From: Nosocomiicoccus ampullae
GTDB taxonomy: Bacteria; Bacillota; Bacilli; Staphylococcales; Salinicoccaceae
DNA length: 64,000 nt
Assembly: GCF_019357495.1 (NCBI RefSeq)
Contig: NZ_CP079110.1
Span: 1-64,000 of the forward strand
Direction: 5' to 3'
This document shows positions 45,815 to 54,158 of this stretch, one piece after another. Positions within the stretch are counted from its first letter, which is position 1. Every line of letters starts with the position of its first letter. The notes under the pieces are model-generated. The model was not told the origin of the DNA and did no database searches. It saw only the letters and a program-made list of their open reading frames with translations. The position numbers and the translations under genes are program-made.

Positions 45815-45826
45815 TATAGAAGGGAT

Positions 45827-45842
45827 TGTTTCACGTGAAACG
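45827..45842. promoter_or_regulatory. parS: parS-like ParB/Spo0J binding site
   Basis: TGTTTCACGTGAAACG matches the parS consensus TGTTNCACGTGAAACA at every defined position but the last. The 12-base core TTTCACGTGAAA is a perfect palindrome. It spans the serC start codon, about 45.8 kb from oriC. Origin-proximal parS sites inside genes are normal in Firmicutes. Confidence 0.82.
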
Positions 45843-46914
45843 TACATTTAACTTATCAGCAGGACCAGCAATGTTACCTACATCAGTACTAGAACGCGCA
45901 CAAAAGGAACTTTTAGACTATAACGGTACGGGGATGTCCGTTATGGAGATGAGTCATAGAAGTTCTTATTATGATGAAATTATTAATGATGCAGAAAAAA
46001 ATTTAAGAAAACTTGTTAATATTCCAGATAACTATCGAATTTTATTTTTACAAGGTGGCGCAAGCCAAGCATTCTTTACACTCGTTATGAACTTAAAACA
46101 GTCAGGAAAAGTTGCTTATGTCGATAGTGGGAATTTTGCGCATAAAGCGATTCAAGCTGCTGAAGAATTAGAAAAAGATTTAAACTTAGACGTTGATGTC
46201 GTTGCATCATCTAGAAATAACGGCTATAAAAATATACCGGAATTTCCAGAAACACTTAAAAACTATGATTACCTTCATATTTGTTCGAATAATACAATTG
46301 AAGGCACACAGTTTAAAGAATTCCCAAAATATGACGACATACCGCTAGTGTGTGATATGAGTTCTGACATATTATCACGTCCAATTAATATTGAAGACTT
46401 TGGTATGATCTATGCAGGTGCTCAGAAAAACTTAGGTATCGCGGGACTCACACTGGTTATTATTCGTGAAGATTTACTTGGGTTAAATGAGGTACCGACG
46501 ATGTTTAATTACAAAGTATTTAGCGATAAAAACTCAATGTATAATACACCATCGACTTATTCAATTTACATTCATAAACTCGTGACAGATTGGTTATTAG
46601 AAATTGGTGGACTTGAAACTATTGAGACGAGAAACAAAGAAAAAGCAGCAATCCTTTACGATTATCTCGATCAGTCTAAATTATTTGTACCAACTGCAGA
46701 TAAAGACTCTCGCTCATTAATGAACGTGACGTTCAGTACAAATGATGATGACTTAAATAAAAAATTTGTAGAATACGCTCAAGAAAATGGATTTGAAAAC
46801 ATTAAAGGACACCGCTCGGTCGGTGGAATGCGCGCGTCAATTTACAACGCATTCCCTAAAGACGGTGTAGAAGCACTTGTAGAATTAATGAAGAAATTTG
46901 AAGAGGAGAATTAA
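45835..46914 (+). CDS. serC: phosphoserine aminotransferase
   Basis: PLP enzyme converting 3-phosphohydroxypyruvate and glutamate to phosphoserine. The start is a GTG at 45835 (359 aa), with AGAAGGGA nine bases upstream. The protein then begins KRTFNLSAGPAMLP, as in SerC. An upstream TTG at 45826 is less likely. Marks are MSHRSSYY, LFLQGGASQAFF, the PLP lysine in YAGAQKNLGIAGL and GHRSVGGMRAS. The start codon lies within the parS-like palindrome. It is followed by serA with one spacer base. Confidence 0.96.
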   Translation: MKRTFNLSAGPAMLPTSVLERAQKELLDYNGTGMSVMEMSHRSSYYDEIINDAEKNLRKLVNIPDNYRILFLQGGASQAFFTLVMNLKQSGKVAYVDSGNFAHKAIQAAEELEKDLNLDVDVVASSRNNGYKNIPEFPETLKNYDYLHICSNNTIEGTQFKEFPKYDDIPLVCDMSSDILSRPINIEDFGMIYAGAQKNLGIAGLTLVIIREDLLGLNEVPTMFNYKVFSDKNSMYNTPSTYSIYIHKLVTDWLLEIGGLETIETRNKEKAAILYDYLDQSKLFVPTADKDSRSLMNVTFSTNDDDLNKKFVEYAQENGFENIKGHRSVGGMRASIYNAFPKDGVEALVELMKKFEEEN

Positions 46915-46915
46915 A

Positions 46916-48115
46916 ATGTCTCATTTTAATATAAAAACTTTCAACAGTATCGCTATGGAGGGCCTTCAGCGCTTCTCTAAAGAGTATTATAAAATAAACG
47001 AGTCTGAAAATCCTGAAGCAATTGTACTCCGTAGTTATAACTTACATGACGAACCAATTAATGATAACTTACTTGCAGTAGGACGTGCAGGTGCCGGTTA
47101 TAACAATATTCCAGTAGAAAAACTATCAGAACAAGGAATTGTCGCGTTTAACGCACCAGGTGCGAATGCAAACTCTGTAAAAGAACTTGTTTTAACATCA
47201 CTTATTTCACATGCACGTAATACATTACCTGCTTCAAAATGGGCAAGTGAATTATCTGGAGACGACATTGCAACTCAAGTAGAAGACGGTAAAAAGAAAT
47301 TTAAAGGACATGAAATTAAAGGAAAGACATTAGGTGTAATTGGACTTGGACAAGTGGGCTTACTCGTTGCGAATGATGCAGAAAATTTAGGTATGGATGT
47401 TATTGGTTATGATCCATATATCAGTGTAGATGCTGCATGGAACATTAACCGTTCAGTGACAAAAGCTTCTTCAATTGATGAAGTATTACAAAAAGCCGAC
47501 TATATTACAATCCATGTTCCATTCTTAGATAGTACTAAAAATATGATTGACTCAACAGCAATACGCCAAATGAAAGCATCTGCAGTATTATTAAACTTCT
47601 CTAGAGCTGAAATTGTAGACGAAGATGCGCTTGTAAAAGCATTAAACCACAATAGACTCGGTCACTATATTAGTGACTTCCCAAATGAAACAGTACTTGG
47701 ACAAGAAAAAGTGACATTACTTCCGCATCTCGGTGCTTCAACAGGTGAATCAGAAAAGAACTCAGCAATCATGGTAGCTAATCAGCTTATTGATTATTTA
47801 GAAACAGGTAACATTGTAAACTCTGTAAACTATCCAAGAGTTAAAATGCAATTAACTTCACCTCTACGTATTGCGGTATGTAATCAAAATATTAAAAACA
47901 TTATTGCTTCACTTACAAAGCTTTTATCAGAAGAAGGATTAAATATCGATCACATTATTAACAAATCACGTGGAGATTATGCATATACTTTAGTTGATAT
48001 CACTGAAGCAGATGAAGAAAAGGTAAAAGAAATTATTGAGAGAATAGAAGAAAAAGAAGGAATTTTAAAAGTACGTCTCATAAAAAACTTAGAGCATGAT
48101 GCTTGGTATCAATAG
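46916..48115 (+). CDS. serA: D-3-phosphoglycerate dehydrogenase with ACT domain
   Basis: First step of serine synthesis: 3-phosphoglycerate to 3-phosphohydroxypyruvate with NAD+. The ATG at 46916 (399 aa) follows GAGGAG; the earlier in-frame ATG at 46898 lies in serC. The NAD-binding domain shows LGVIGLGQVGLLVA and IGYDPY. Catalytic elements are the Arg in NFSRAEIVDE, the Glu in DFPNE and the His in LLPHLGASTGE. The C-terminal 75 residues are an ACT domain (LRIAVCNQN...), the expected site of serine feedback. Confidence 0.96.
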   Translation: MSHFNIKTFNSIAMEGLQRFSKEYYKINESENPEAIVLRSYNLHDEPINDNLLAVGRAGAGYNNIPVEKLSEQGIVAFNAPGANANSVKELVLTSLISHARNTLPASKWASELSGDDIATQVEDGKKKFKGHEIKGKTLGVIGLGQVGLLVANDAENLGMDVIGYDPYISVDAAWNINRSVTKASSIDEVLQKADYITIHVPFLDSTKNMIDSTAIRQMKASAVLLNFSRAEIVDEDALVKALNHNRLGHYISDFPNETVLGQEKVTLLPHLGASTGESEKNSAIMVANQLIDYLETGNIVNSVNYPRVKMQLTSPLRIAVCNQNIKNIIASLTKLLSEEGLNIDHIINKSRGDYAYTLVDITEADEEKVKEIIERIEEKEGILKVRLIKNLEHDAWYQ

Positions 48116-48119
48116 TAAA

Positions 48120-48150
48120 AGAAGTAACGCATAGCGTTACTTCTATTTTT
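48120..48150 (+). terminator. terminator after serA
   Basis: Eleven-pair stem AGAAGTAACGC / GCGTTACTTCT with loop ATA, then ATTTTT. Confidence 0.92.
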
Positions 48151-48232
48151 ATTTTAAAATGATGTAAATAGTAAATAATTTTAAATATTAATATGATATT
48201 ATTTAATTATATACGTAATAGAGGATGATTCT

Positions 48233-49045
48233 ATGAAAAAGAAATTTGGATTCTTATCTTTAATAATGATACTTACACTAGTTGCATGTTCAAATGATAA
48301 CGATGCAGAATTAGTATCAGAAAACGTTGTAGAAAGAAAAGCAAGTGAAGACACCGAAGAAACAGATAAAGAAAAAGAAGAAGCAGAAGAGAAAAATACT
48401 CATGAAAAAGAAAATGAAAGAGATAACGCCAAAGAAAATGACGAGACCAAAGAACGTCAGCAAAAAGCAGAAAACAAAAAGGGACAAAAGAATAAAGAGA
48501 AAGAAAGCACTATAGCTGTAAAACAATATACTGATGAAGAAAAGCAAGAAATGACTGAAATATTCTATGAATGGGCAGTTGAGCGTGCTGAAATTGGTGC
48601 GATGGCTGTAACAGATTATTATTTTGGTCATGGTGCAGGGGGTCGTGGTGACTGGGCAGCTAGAACACCACATGGCATTGTACAAGCACAAGATTTAAAT
48701 AATCCTGGTTGGGAAGCATTTGAGCTACATGCGATTGGTGGTGTAGCATTCTATCAACCAATTACTGAGGACTATGGCAGAGATGAAGATCATCCAGATA
48801 TTATTATTGCATCAGGGTATAGTACAATTGCGAAACCAGATACTGATATACACAAATACATGCTAGTAGATAATGGTATTGTATATGAATTAATTGGTCC
48901 ATTGGGATTATCAACCGGATTTAGTGAATATACAGATGATGGTGAAATAACAGACATTATTAAATATAATATAGATGAATTTAAAGTTTCTCAAGATCAG
49001 GCTGCCCAGGAAGAATGGCGTAGAATTTTATCTTTATACGAATAG
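48233..49045 (+). CDS. DUF4767 lipoprotein
   Basis: A 270-aa lipoprotein. The signal peptide ends in lipobox LVAC (Cys19). Residues about 25-95 form a very acidic and lysine-rich, low-complexity linker. The folded part (about 97-270) has the DUF4767 pattern: FYEWAVERAEIGAMAVTDYYF, GHGAGGRGDWAARTP, NNPGWEAFELHAIGGVAFY. The family is surface-exposed and has no defined function. It is monocistronic, with its own RBS (AGAGGATG) and the serA terminator upstream. Confidence 0.82.
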   Translation: MKKKFGFLSLIMILTLVACSNDNDAELVSENVVERKASEDTEETDKEKEEAEEKNTHEKENERDNAKENDETKERQQKAENKKGQKNKEKESTIAVKQYTDEEKQEMTEIFYEWAVERAEIGAMAVTDYYFGHGAGGRGDWAARTPHGIVQAQDLNNPGWEAFELHAIGGVAFYQPITEDYGRDEDHPDIIIASGYSTIAKPDTDIHKYMLVDNGIVYELIGPLGLSTGFSEYTDDGEITDIIKYNIDEFKVSQDQAAQEEWRRILSLYE

Positions 49046-49121
49046 CACTTTATAAGTAATATTAAAAATGAAGTTTTGTTGTAAAGTTAAACCTCTAATG
49101 TTTTTTTAAGGAGGATATTTT

Positions 49122-49667
49122 ATGAAACACATTGATTTTAGACATTTCTCAAGTAAACTCACACATAAACATAATATTGGACTTAAATGGTTTAGATCCA
49201 TGAATAATAAAAATGGTGAGTTTTTTTATCAGCATGTTCCTAATATAGATGAAAAAGTGTCGTTATTTAGTGCAGAAGCGGGTCTTTATAAACCGAAAGA
49301 TTCTGATTATATTTTATCTATTAAAGAAACTACGGGTAAAAAACGTACACATACACATGAACATATTCCATTATTAAAATTAGATGATGGTTCTTCTATA
49401 TATTTATATCATCACGAACTAAATGAGGAATTAAATGCAGTGGAACGTGCAATGAAAAGAAATATTGAAGAAGAAGTACCTATAGGAATTGCGATTGAAG
49501 TAGAATCTCCAGATTCAAGATTACGCTATGATTATAAAATAGGTTTTGTTTATGGATGGTATAAAAATTATTATGTTATTCATTGTGTGAATGATGACTT
49601 AAATATAGAAGATGATTTATCTGATAAGAAATTATCTTCTATATTTGATAGAGTAAAGAAAAAATAA
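49122..49667 (+). CDS. hypothetical protein, unknown family
   Basis: A 181-aa soluble protein that I do not recognise. It has no signal peptide or membrane helix. Visible features are an N-terminal basic and His-rich segment (HFSSKLTHKHNIGLKWFR), a central RTHTHEHIPLLKLDDGS with three His, an acidic helix (ELNEELNAVERAMKRNIEEE) and a C-terminal strand-rich part (KIGFVYGWYKNYYVIH) ending in lysines. The ATG has AAGGAGG upstream, so it is very probably a real gene. It stands alone between terminators and converges on a GNAT gene. Confidence 0.7.
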   Translation: MKHIDFRHFSSKLTHKHNIGLKWFRSMNNKNGEFFYQHVPNIDEKVSLFSAEAGLYKPKDSDYILSIKETTGKKRTHTHEHIPLLKLDDGSSIYLYHHELNEELNAVERAMKRNIEEEVPIGIAIEVESPDSRLRYDYKIGFVYGWYKNYYVIHCVNDDLNIEDDLSDKKLSSIFDRVKKK

Positions 49668-49690
49668 AGCGTCTCTACTGAGACGCTTTA
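49665..49690. terminator. bidirectional hairpin between converging genes
   Basis: Eleven-pair stem TAAAGCGTCTC / GAGACGCTTTA with loop TACT. It includes the stop of the upstream gene and lies six bases from the end of the opposing one. Confidence 0.8.
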
Positions 49691-49695
49691 TAATG

Positions 49696-50157
49696 TTATG
49701 CGTTATTTATATTTTTAATATATTTATCCTTATAAAAGCTATAATTCATATGATTAACTAAGAAATTTTCAAGTCTTTCATTTTTGTTATTAATAGAAAT
49801 AATAACGCTGCTATAACGCTTCTTTTCTGCCCACTCTTCTTCTACATAAGCGAGTAAATGCTCTCCATATCCTTTACTTCTTTCATCAATTTGTGTAATG
49901 AAATCATGAACTGTAATTATATTGATATCGTTGAGTTTATCTAAAGAAAAAGTAATTACTGATAATAATTTCCAATCATTAAACGGATCATAGAGTCCAA
50001 ATATTCTATAGTTATTATCAGATAAAAAATTTTTAATTTGCTTTAGAGATGCTTCTGAAGAATTGTTGTGAAGTCCACTTAATAGTTGTGCGCAATCTTT
50101 TAAATTATCGGTTAATTTTATAGAGCGTACTTTTGTTTCCCAAATATCTCGTCCCAT
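49696..50157 (-). CDS. GNAT-family N-acetyltransferase
   Basis: A 153-aa protein of the GNAT fold. The acetyl-CoA loop is ERSKGYGEHLLAYVEEEW (R/Q-x-x-G-x-G/A pattern). The preceding strand is NIITVHDFIT and the following one YSSVIISINNKNERLENFLVNHMNY. The substrate cannot be predicted; small GNATs of this kind acetylate metabolites or protein termini. The ATG at 50157 has AGGGAT upstream. The last codons AAT AAC GCA TAA belong to the repeated AATAACGC motif of this region. Confidence 0.85.
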   Translation of the reverse strand: MGRDIWETKVRSIKLTDNLKDCAQLLSGLHNNSSEASLKQIKNFLSDNNYRIFGLYDPFNDWKLLSVITFSLDKLNDINIITVHDFITQIDERSKGYGEHLLAYVEEEWAEKKRYSSVIISINNKNERLENFLVNHMNYSFYKDKYIKNINNA

Positions 50158-50400
50158 AATATCCCTCTTTAATACATATCTTATAGTCTATTGTACATTA
50201 ATTTTTTCCCTCATAAATAACAGGTATGCCTATAGTAATTATGAAAGTTATATTAAAGAAATTATTCACTTGATGAAAAGCACTCGCAAAGTTGCGATTA
50301 AATAAAAAAGGGTTTATACTTCAGACGTCAAACTTAGTGGATTTGAAATGGTTGATGGTAAGCTAACAGTGACAAAACAGTAGTATATGGAGGATATAGA
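50158..50400 (+). other. spacer with a possible gene remnant (50273-50383)
   Basis: One frame from ATG 50273 reads MKSTRKVAIK, a TAA, then KRVYTSDVKLSGFEMVDGK... to TAG at 50383. It looks like a short degraded tail of a gene, but it is too short to identify. The RBS GGAGG of the next gene follows at 50389-50393. Confidence 0.25.
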
Positions 50401-51822
50401 ATGTTTAGTGTTGATGAATCTTTGACATTAAAAATAGTAATCACTATTTACTTTCTATTGTTATTAGTGATGACGATATTTCTAGGTCGTAAGGTTAAGA
50501 CTTACGAAGATTATAATATCGCAAGTAGAAATGTATCGATGTTTCCACTTATACTGACATTTGTTGGAACAGGGGTCGGCGGTGCGACACTTCTTGGGTA
50601 TACAGAAAATGGACGTGTACTCGGAATGGGACAAATGTGGATACATATAACAATGCTATTTGCGGTTATTGTACTTGCTTCATTCTTTTTAAAGAAAATC
50701 CGTTTAATCGGAGAAGAATATAATATGGTAACAATCGGAGATTTTACTGCGCTAAAATACGGTGAAGCGGCAAGAATCCCAACTGCAATTAGTTTCTTGT
50801 TTGCATATTGTTCAATGACAGGCATGCAGTTTGTTGCGATTGCATCTATTTTAAATTTAACAATTGGTTTAAATATGACTGTAGGAATTATTTTAGGGTG
50901 GCTATTCTTAAGCTTTAAAACATATGTTGGAGGATTAAAAGTCGTCGTATGGCAAGATGTTATACAAGGACTTTTACTTACAGCCGGTATTTTTATTTTA
51001 CTTATAGCAGTACTGCAACAATCAGATAGTTTTAGTCAGATGATTATAAACGCAGAGTCAATGGGCGAAAAAGCAATGCTTAGCGTTACGAATATAACGC
51101 CGAAAGAAATACTTGTTTACCTATTAACACTTGCATGCTATCAATTTATTAGACAAGATGTATGGCAAAGAATATGGGCAGCAAAAAGTTTAAATACAGC
51201 GAAAAATGCGTATTGGATCTCAATGATTATTGCAATTATTTTAGGTGCAATTACGATACTGATCGGTATTTATAGTAAATACGGATTAAACATAGAAGTA
51301 GAAGAAACATCACTGACATTCTATTATGTCGTACAATCGGTATTTCCATTTGCACTTGTTATATTTATGATTGTAATATTACTTGCAGCTGTTATCTCAA
51401 GTGCAGACTCATTCTTTATTGCAGGGTCTTCCTCTATTGCGAATGATATTATTAAACCGAATGTTAAAACAAAAGATGATAAAGAGATGTTGAAATACAG
51501 TAGATTGTCAGTTGTCATTGTTTCTGTAGTATCACTCATTATGGCCTTAACGATACCAGGACTTGTCAATTTAATGGTTACAGGTACAGCAATGTCAGTG
51601 TCAGGATTACTTGTTCCTGTTACAGCAGGATTATTTATGAAACGTGTATCAAAAGTAGCAGGACTTTACTCAATGTGGGCTGGACTCATAACTGCAATCA
51701 TTTGGCAGATACTTGGCCATCCATTTGAACTTCACCCAATTATGATAGGACTACCAGTATCGCTAATAGTATTTATATTAGCATCACAAATCAATAACAA
51801 AAATAACGCATACCATTACTAA
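50401..51822 (+). CDS. sodium:solute symporter family protein
   Basis: A 473-aa membrane protein with about 13 hydrophobic helices. It matches the SSF fold: the EDYNIASRNVSMFPL motif after helix 1, GTGVGGATLLGYTENG in helix 2, and the sodium-site helix LLAAVISSADSFFIAGSS. The substrate is uncertain: SSF members carry proline, pantothenate, sugars or acetate, and nothing nearby decides. GGAGG lies seven bases before the ATG. Its last codons form the left half of a 42-bp palindrome that serves as terminator. Confidence 0.88.
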   Translation: MFSVDESLTLKIVITIYFLLLLVMTIFLGRKVKTYEDYNIASRNVSMFPLILTFVGTGVGGATLLGYTENGRVLGMGQMWIHITMLFAVIVLASFFLKKIRLIGEEYNMVTIGDFTALKYGEAARIPTAISFLFAYCSMTGMQFVAIASILNLTIGLNMTVGIILGWLFLSFKTYVGGLKVVVWQDVIQGLLLTAGIFILLIAVLQQSDSFSQMIINAESMGEKAMLSVTNITPKEILVYLLTLACYQFIRQDVWQRIWAAKSLNTAKNAYWISMIIAIILGAITILIGIYSKYGLNIEVEETSLTFYYVVQSVFPFALVIFMIVILLAAVISSADSFFIAGSSSIANDIIKPNVKTKDDKEMLKYSRLSVVIVSVVSLIMALTIPGLVNLMVTGTAMSVSGLLVPVTAGLFMKRVSKVAGLYSMWAGLITAIIWQILGHPFELHPIMIGLPVSLIVFILASQINNKNNAYHY

Positions 51823-51843
51823 TTAGTAATGATATGCGTTATT
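51802..51843. repeat. 42-bp near-perfect palindrome at the end of the symporter gene
   Basis: AATAACGCATA (51802-51812) pairs with TATGCGTTATT (51833-51843), and the inner CATTACTAATTAGTAATG is a perfect palindrome. The only mismatch is C51813/A51832. It contains the symporter stop. It probably acts as terminator and could extrude as a cruciform. Confidence 0.85.
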
Positions 51844-51887
51844 AATATTTATTAAAAACATTTAAAAAATATAGTTGACATGGTCAA

Positions 51888-51914
51888 TTAAAATAACGGT
51901 TAGCGTTATTTTAA
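51888..51914 (-). terminator. terminator of the rib operon
   Basis: Eleven-pair stem TTAAAATAACG / CGTTATTTTAA with loop GTTAG. It overlaps the ribH stop and carries the same AATAACG motif as the neighbouring palindrome. Confidence 0.7.
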
Positions 51915-52370
51915 TATAGATTTTGATAGATGTGCCATCTCAATTGCTGCAACTGCACAATCCACACCCTTGTTACCAGATTTAGTTCCTGCACGTTCAA
52001 TTGCTTGTTCAATTGTTTCAGTTGTTATAACACCAAATATAACGGGTGTATTACCATTAATATTTGCTTGATTGACTCCGTTTGTTACAGCGCTACATAC
52101 ATAATCATAATGTGTTGTTGCCCCTCTGATTACACATCCTAATGTAATAATAGCATCGTAATCTTTTTTGTTAGACAAACGATTCGCAACATATGAAATT
52201 TCAAATGCACCAGGTACATTGAAAATATCGATGTCTGTTTCTTTTGTGCCGTGTTTAATTAACGTTTGTTTAGATCCTTCTAATAGACGACTTGTAATAA
52301 AATCGTTAAACTGCGCAACAACTATTGCAATTTTTAAATTTTCTCCGTTTAGATTACCTTCATACACCAT
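51906..52370 (-). CDS. ribH: 6,7-dimethyl-8-ribityllumazine synthase
   Basis: Penultimate step of riboflavin synthesis: condenses the ribityl-uracil with dihydroxybutanone phosphate, forming a 60-subunit shell in bacilli. The protein is 154 aa. Diagnostic parts are [51 protein letters not shown] (catalytic His) and [27 protein letters not shown]. Last gene of the rib operon, eleven bases after ribBA. Confidence 0.97.
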   Translation of the reverse strand: MVYEGNLNGENLKIAIVVAQFNDFITSRLLEGSKQTLIKHGTKETDIDIFNVPGAFEISYVANRLSNKKDYDAIITLGCVIRGATTHYDYVCSAVTNGVNQANINGNTPVIFGVITTETIEQAIERAGTKSGNKGVDCAVAAIEMAHLSKSILK

Positions 52371-52381
52371 TTCTTTTCCTC

Positions 52382-53554
52382 CTACAGTAAATGTCCCATC
52401 TCTTTTATCTTGGTAATTAAGTAATGATTATTGTGTGGATTACTTTCAATTATTAGCGGAACTCTTTTTGATACTTCTATACCTAGATCTTTTATCTTAT
52501 TAATTTTATCTGGATTATTTGTAAGCAGTTGAATAGTATCGATATTGTTATATTTTAAAATATGAGCTGCGACTTCATATGTTCTTAAGTCTGCATCAAA
52601 TCCTAACGCGGTATTTGCACTAACAGTATCATAACCTTGTTTAATTAATTCATAAGCTTTTAACTTATTAACCAGCCCTATACCTCGTCCTTCTTGAAAC
52701 AGGTAAAGTATCGCACCACCGTTATTTTCTATATAACGCATAGCATTATTTAACTGTTCTCCACAGTCGCAACGTGCACTATGAAATATATCTCCAGTAA
52801 CACACGAAGAGTGTATTCTAACAGACATGTTATTTTCTTTTTTATTATAAATCATGAGATGTTCTGCACCATTAATATCGATGTACGCATCGAGTTTGAA
52901 TTCGCCATATTGTGTTGGCATATTTACAGATGCAACTCGATTAACATTCATTTCAGTTTTTTGTCTATACGCAACTAAATCTTTAATCGTAATTAACTTT
53001 AAATCATGCTTTTCTTTGTATTGAATTAAATCATCAACTCTTGCCATAGTACCGTCATCATTCATAATTTCACAAATCACACCGATTGGTTTTGCGTCTG
53101 TAAGTTTCGCTAAGTCTACAGCAGCTTCTGTATGCCCGACACGTTCTAATACTCCATTTTCTTTAGCGATTAATGGAAATACATGGCCAGGTTGATTAAA
53201 GCTATCTACTTTTATATCATCTTCAAGTAATTTTCTTATTGTAAGAGTTCTCTCATAAGCACTTATACCAGTTGTTGTGTCTTTATGATCGATACTTATT
53301 GTAAAGGCTGTACCGTAAGGGTCTGTATTATTTTGCACCATTGGTTTTAAGCCGATACTATTAGCGATACTTTTTGAAACTGGCGTACATATTAACCCTC
53401 GTCCATGTGTTGCCATAAAATTGACGGTGTCATCATTCATCCATTCTGCAACTGCAATTAAATCTCCTTCGTTTTCTCTATCTTCATCATCGACTACAAT
53501 TACCATTTTACCTGCTTTTAAATCTTGTAACGCTGCTTCTATTGAATCAAACAT
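52382..53554 (-). CDS. ribBA: bifunctional 3,4-dihydroxy-2-butanone-4-phosphate synthase/GTP cyclohydrolase II
   Basis: Two-domain enzyme supplying both precursors of riboflavin. The 390-aa protein starts at ATG 53554, overlapping the ribE stop by one base. The N-terminal RibB domain (about 1-200) has [25 protein letters not shown] and [25 protein letters not shown]. The C-terminal RibA domain has the zinc Cys set in [20 protein letters not shown] and the [14 protein letters not shown] loop. A fused ribBA is normal for Firmicutes. Confidence 0.97.
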   Translation of the reverse strand: MFDSIEAALQDLKAGKMVIVVDDEDRENEGDLIAVAEWMNDDTVNFMATHGRGLICTPVSKSIANSIGLKPMVQNNTDPYGTAFTISIDHKDTTTGISAYERTLTIRKLLEDDIKVDSFNQPGHVFPLIAKENGVLERVGHTEAAVDLAKLTDAKPIGVICEIMNDDGTMARVDDLIQYKEKHDLKLITIKDLVAYRQKTEMNVNRVASVNMPTQYGEFKLDAYIDINGAEHLMIYNKKENNMSVRIHSSCVTGDIFHSARCDCGEQLNNAMRYIENNGGAILYLFQEGRGIGLVNKLKAYELIKQGYDTVSANTALGFDADLRTYEVAAHILKYNNIDTIQLLTNNPDKINKIKDLGIEVSKRVPLIIESNPHNNHYLITKIKEMGHLL

Positions 53555-54156
53555 CAAGCATGCACCTCACGATTCTTTAAAATATGATCGACATACTTCA
53601 TAATCATATCCGTTTCGATGTTAACGATATCTCCGATATTTTTATATTTTAACGTCGTGACTCTTAGTGTTTCTGGAATAATATGAATTTTGAATTCATT
53701 ATCTAATACGTCGAATATTGTTAAACTAATACCATCAACTGTTATAGAACCTTGTTTCATAAGATGTGATTTATAATTATCGGGAATTTTAATTGTGAAT
53801 ATATGTGTATTATCATTATTTTGTAATGCTGTTATAACGCCTGTGCAATCAACGTGTCCTGTTACAAAATGTCCACCGATTTCTTTATTAGCTGTTAGGG
53901 AGCGTTCAAGATTTACTTCGTTATTCAATTTTAATTCATCTACTGTCGTTATTTTTCTCGTTTCATTCATAACGTCAACGCTAAAAGTATTAGATGTAAA
54001 CGCAGTTACTGTTAAGCATGTGCCGTTTACACTAATTGAATCTCCAATAGAGATATGATCTAAGAAGTTTTCTGAATGGATAGTTAGAGTTAGAAGTTCA
54101 TCAGTCTTTTTAATATTTGCTACTGTGCCTGTAGTTTCTACAATACCTGTAAACAT
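53554..54156 (-). CDS. ribE: riboflavin synthase alpha chain
   Basis: Final step of riboflavin synthesis: dismutation of two lumazines. The protein is 200 aa with two tandem lumazine-binding barrels. The N-terminus MFTGIVETTGTV and the paired motifs (ISVNGTCLTV and ITVDGISLTI; GHFVTGHVD) identify it. The ATG is three bases after the ribD stop, and the stop overlaps ribBA. In older Bacillus naming the gene is ribB or ribE. Confidence 0.96.
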   Translation of the reverse strand: MFTGIVETTGTVANIKKTDELLTLTIHSENFLDHISIGDSISVNGTCLTVTAFTSNTFSVDVMNETRKITTVDELKLNNEVNLERSLTANKEIGGHFVTGHVDCTGVITALQNNDNTHIFTIKIPDNYKSHLMKQGSITVDGISLTIFDVLDNEFKIHIIPETLRVTTLKYKNIGDIVNIETDMIMKYVDHILKNREVHA

Positions 54157-54158
54157 AT

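Noticed and set aside
48317-48691. 124-aa - strand ORF with many Phe and Ser
   Set aside because: Antisense shadow of the Glu/Lys-rich linker of the DUF4767 lipoprotein.
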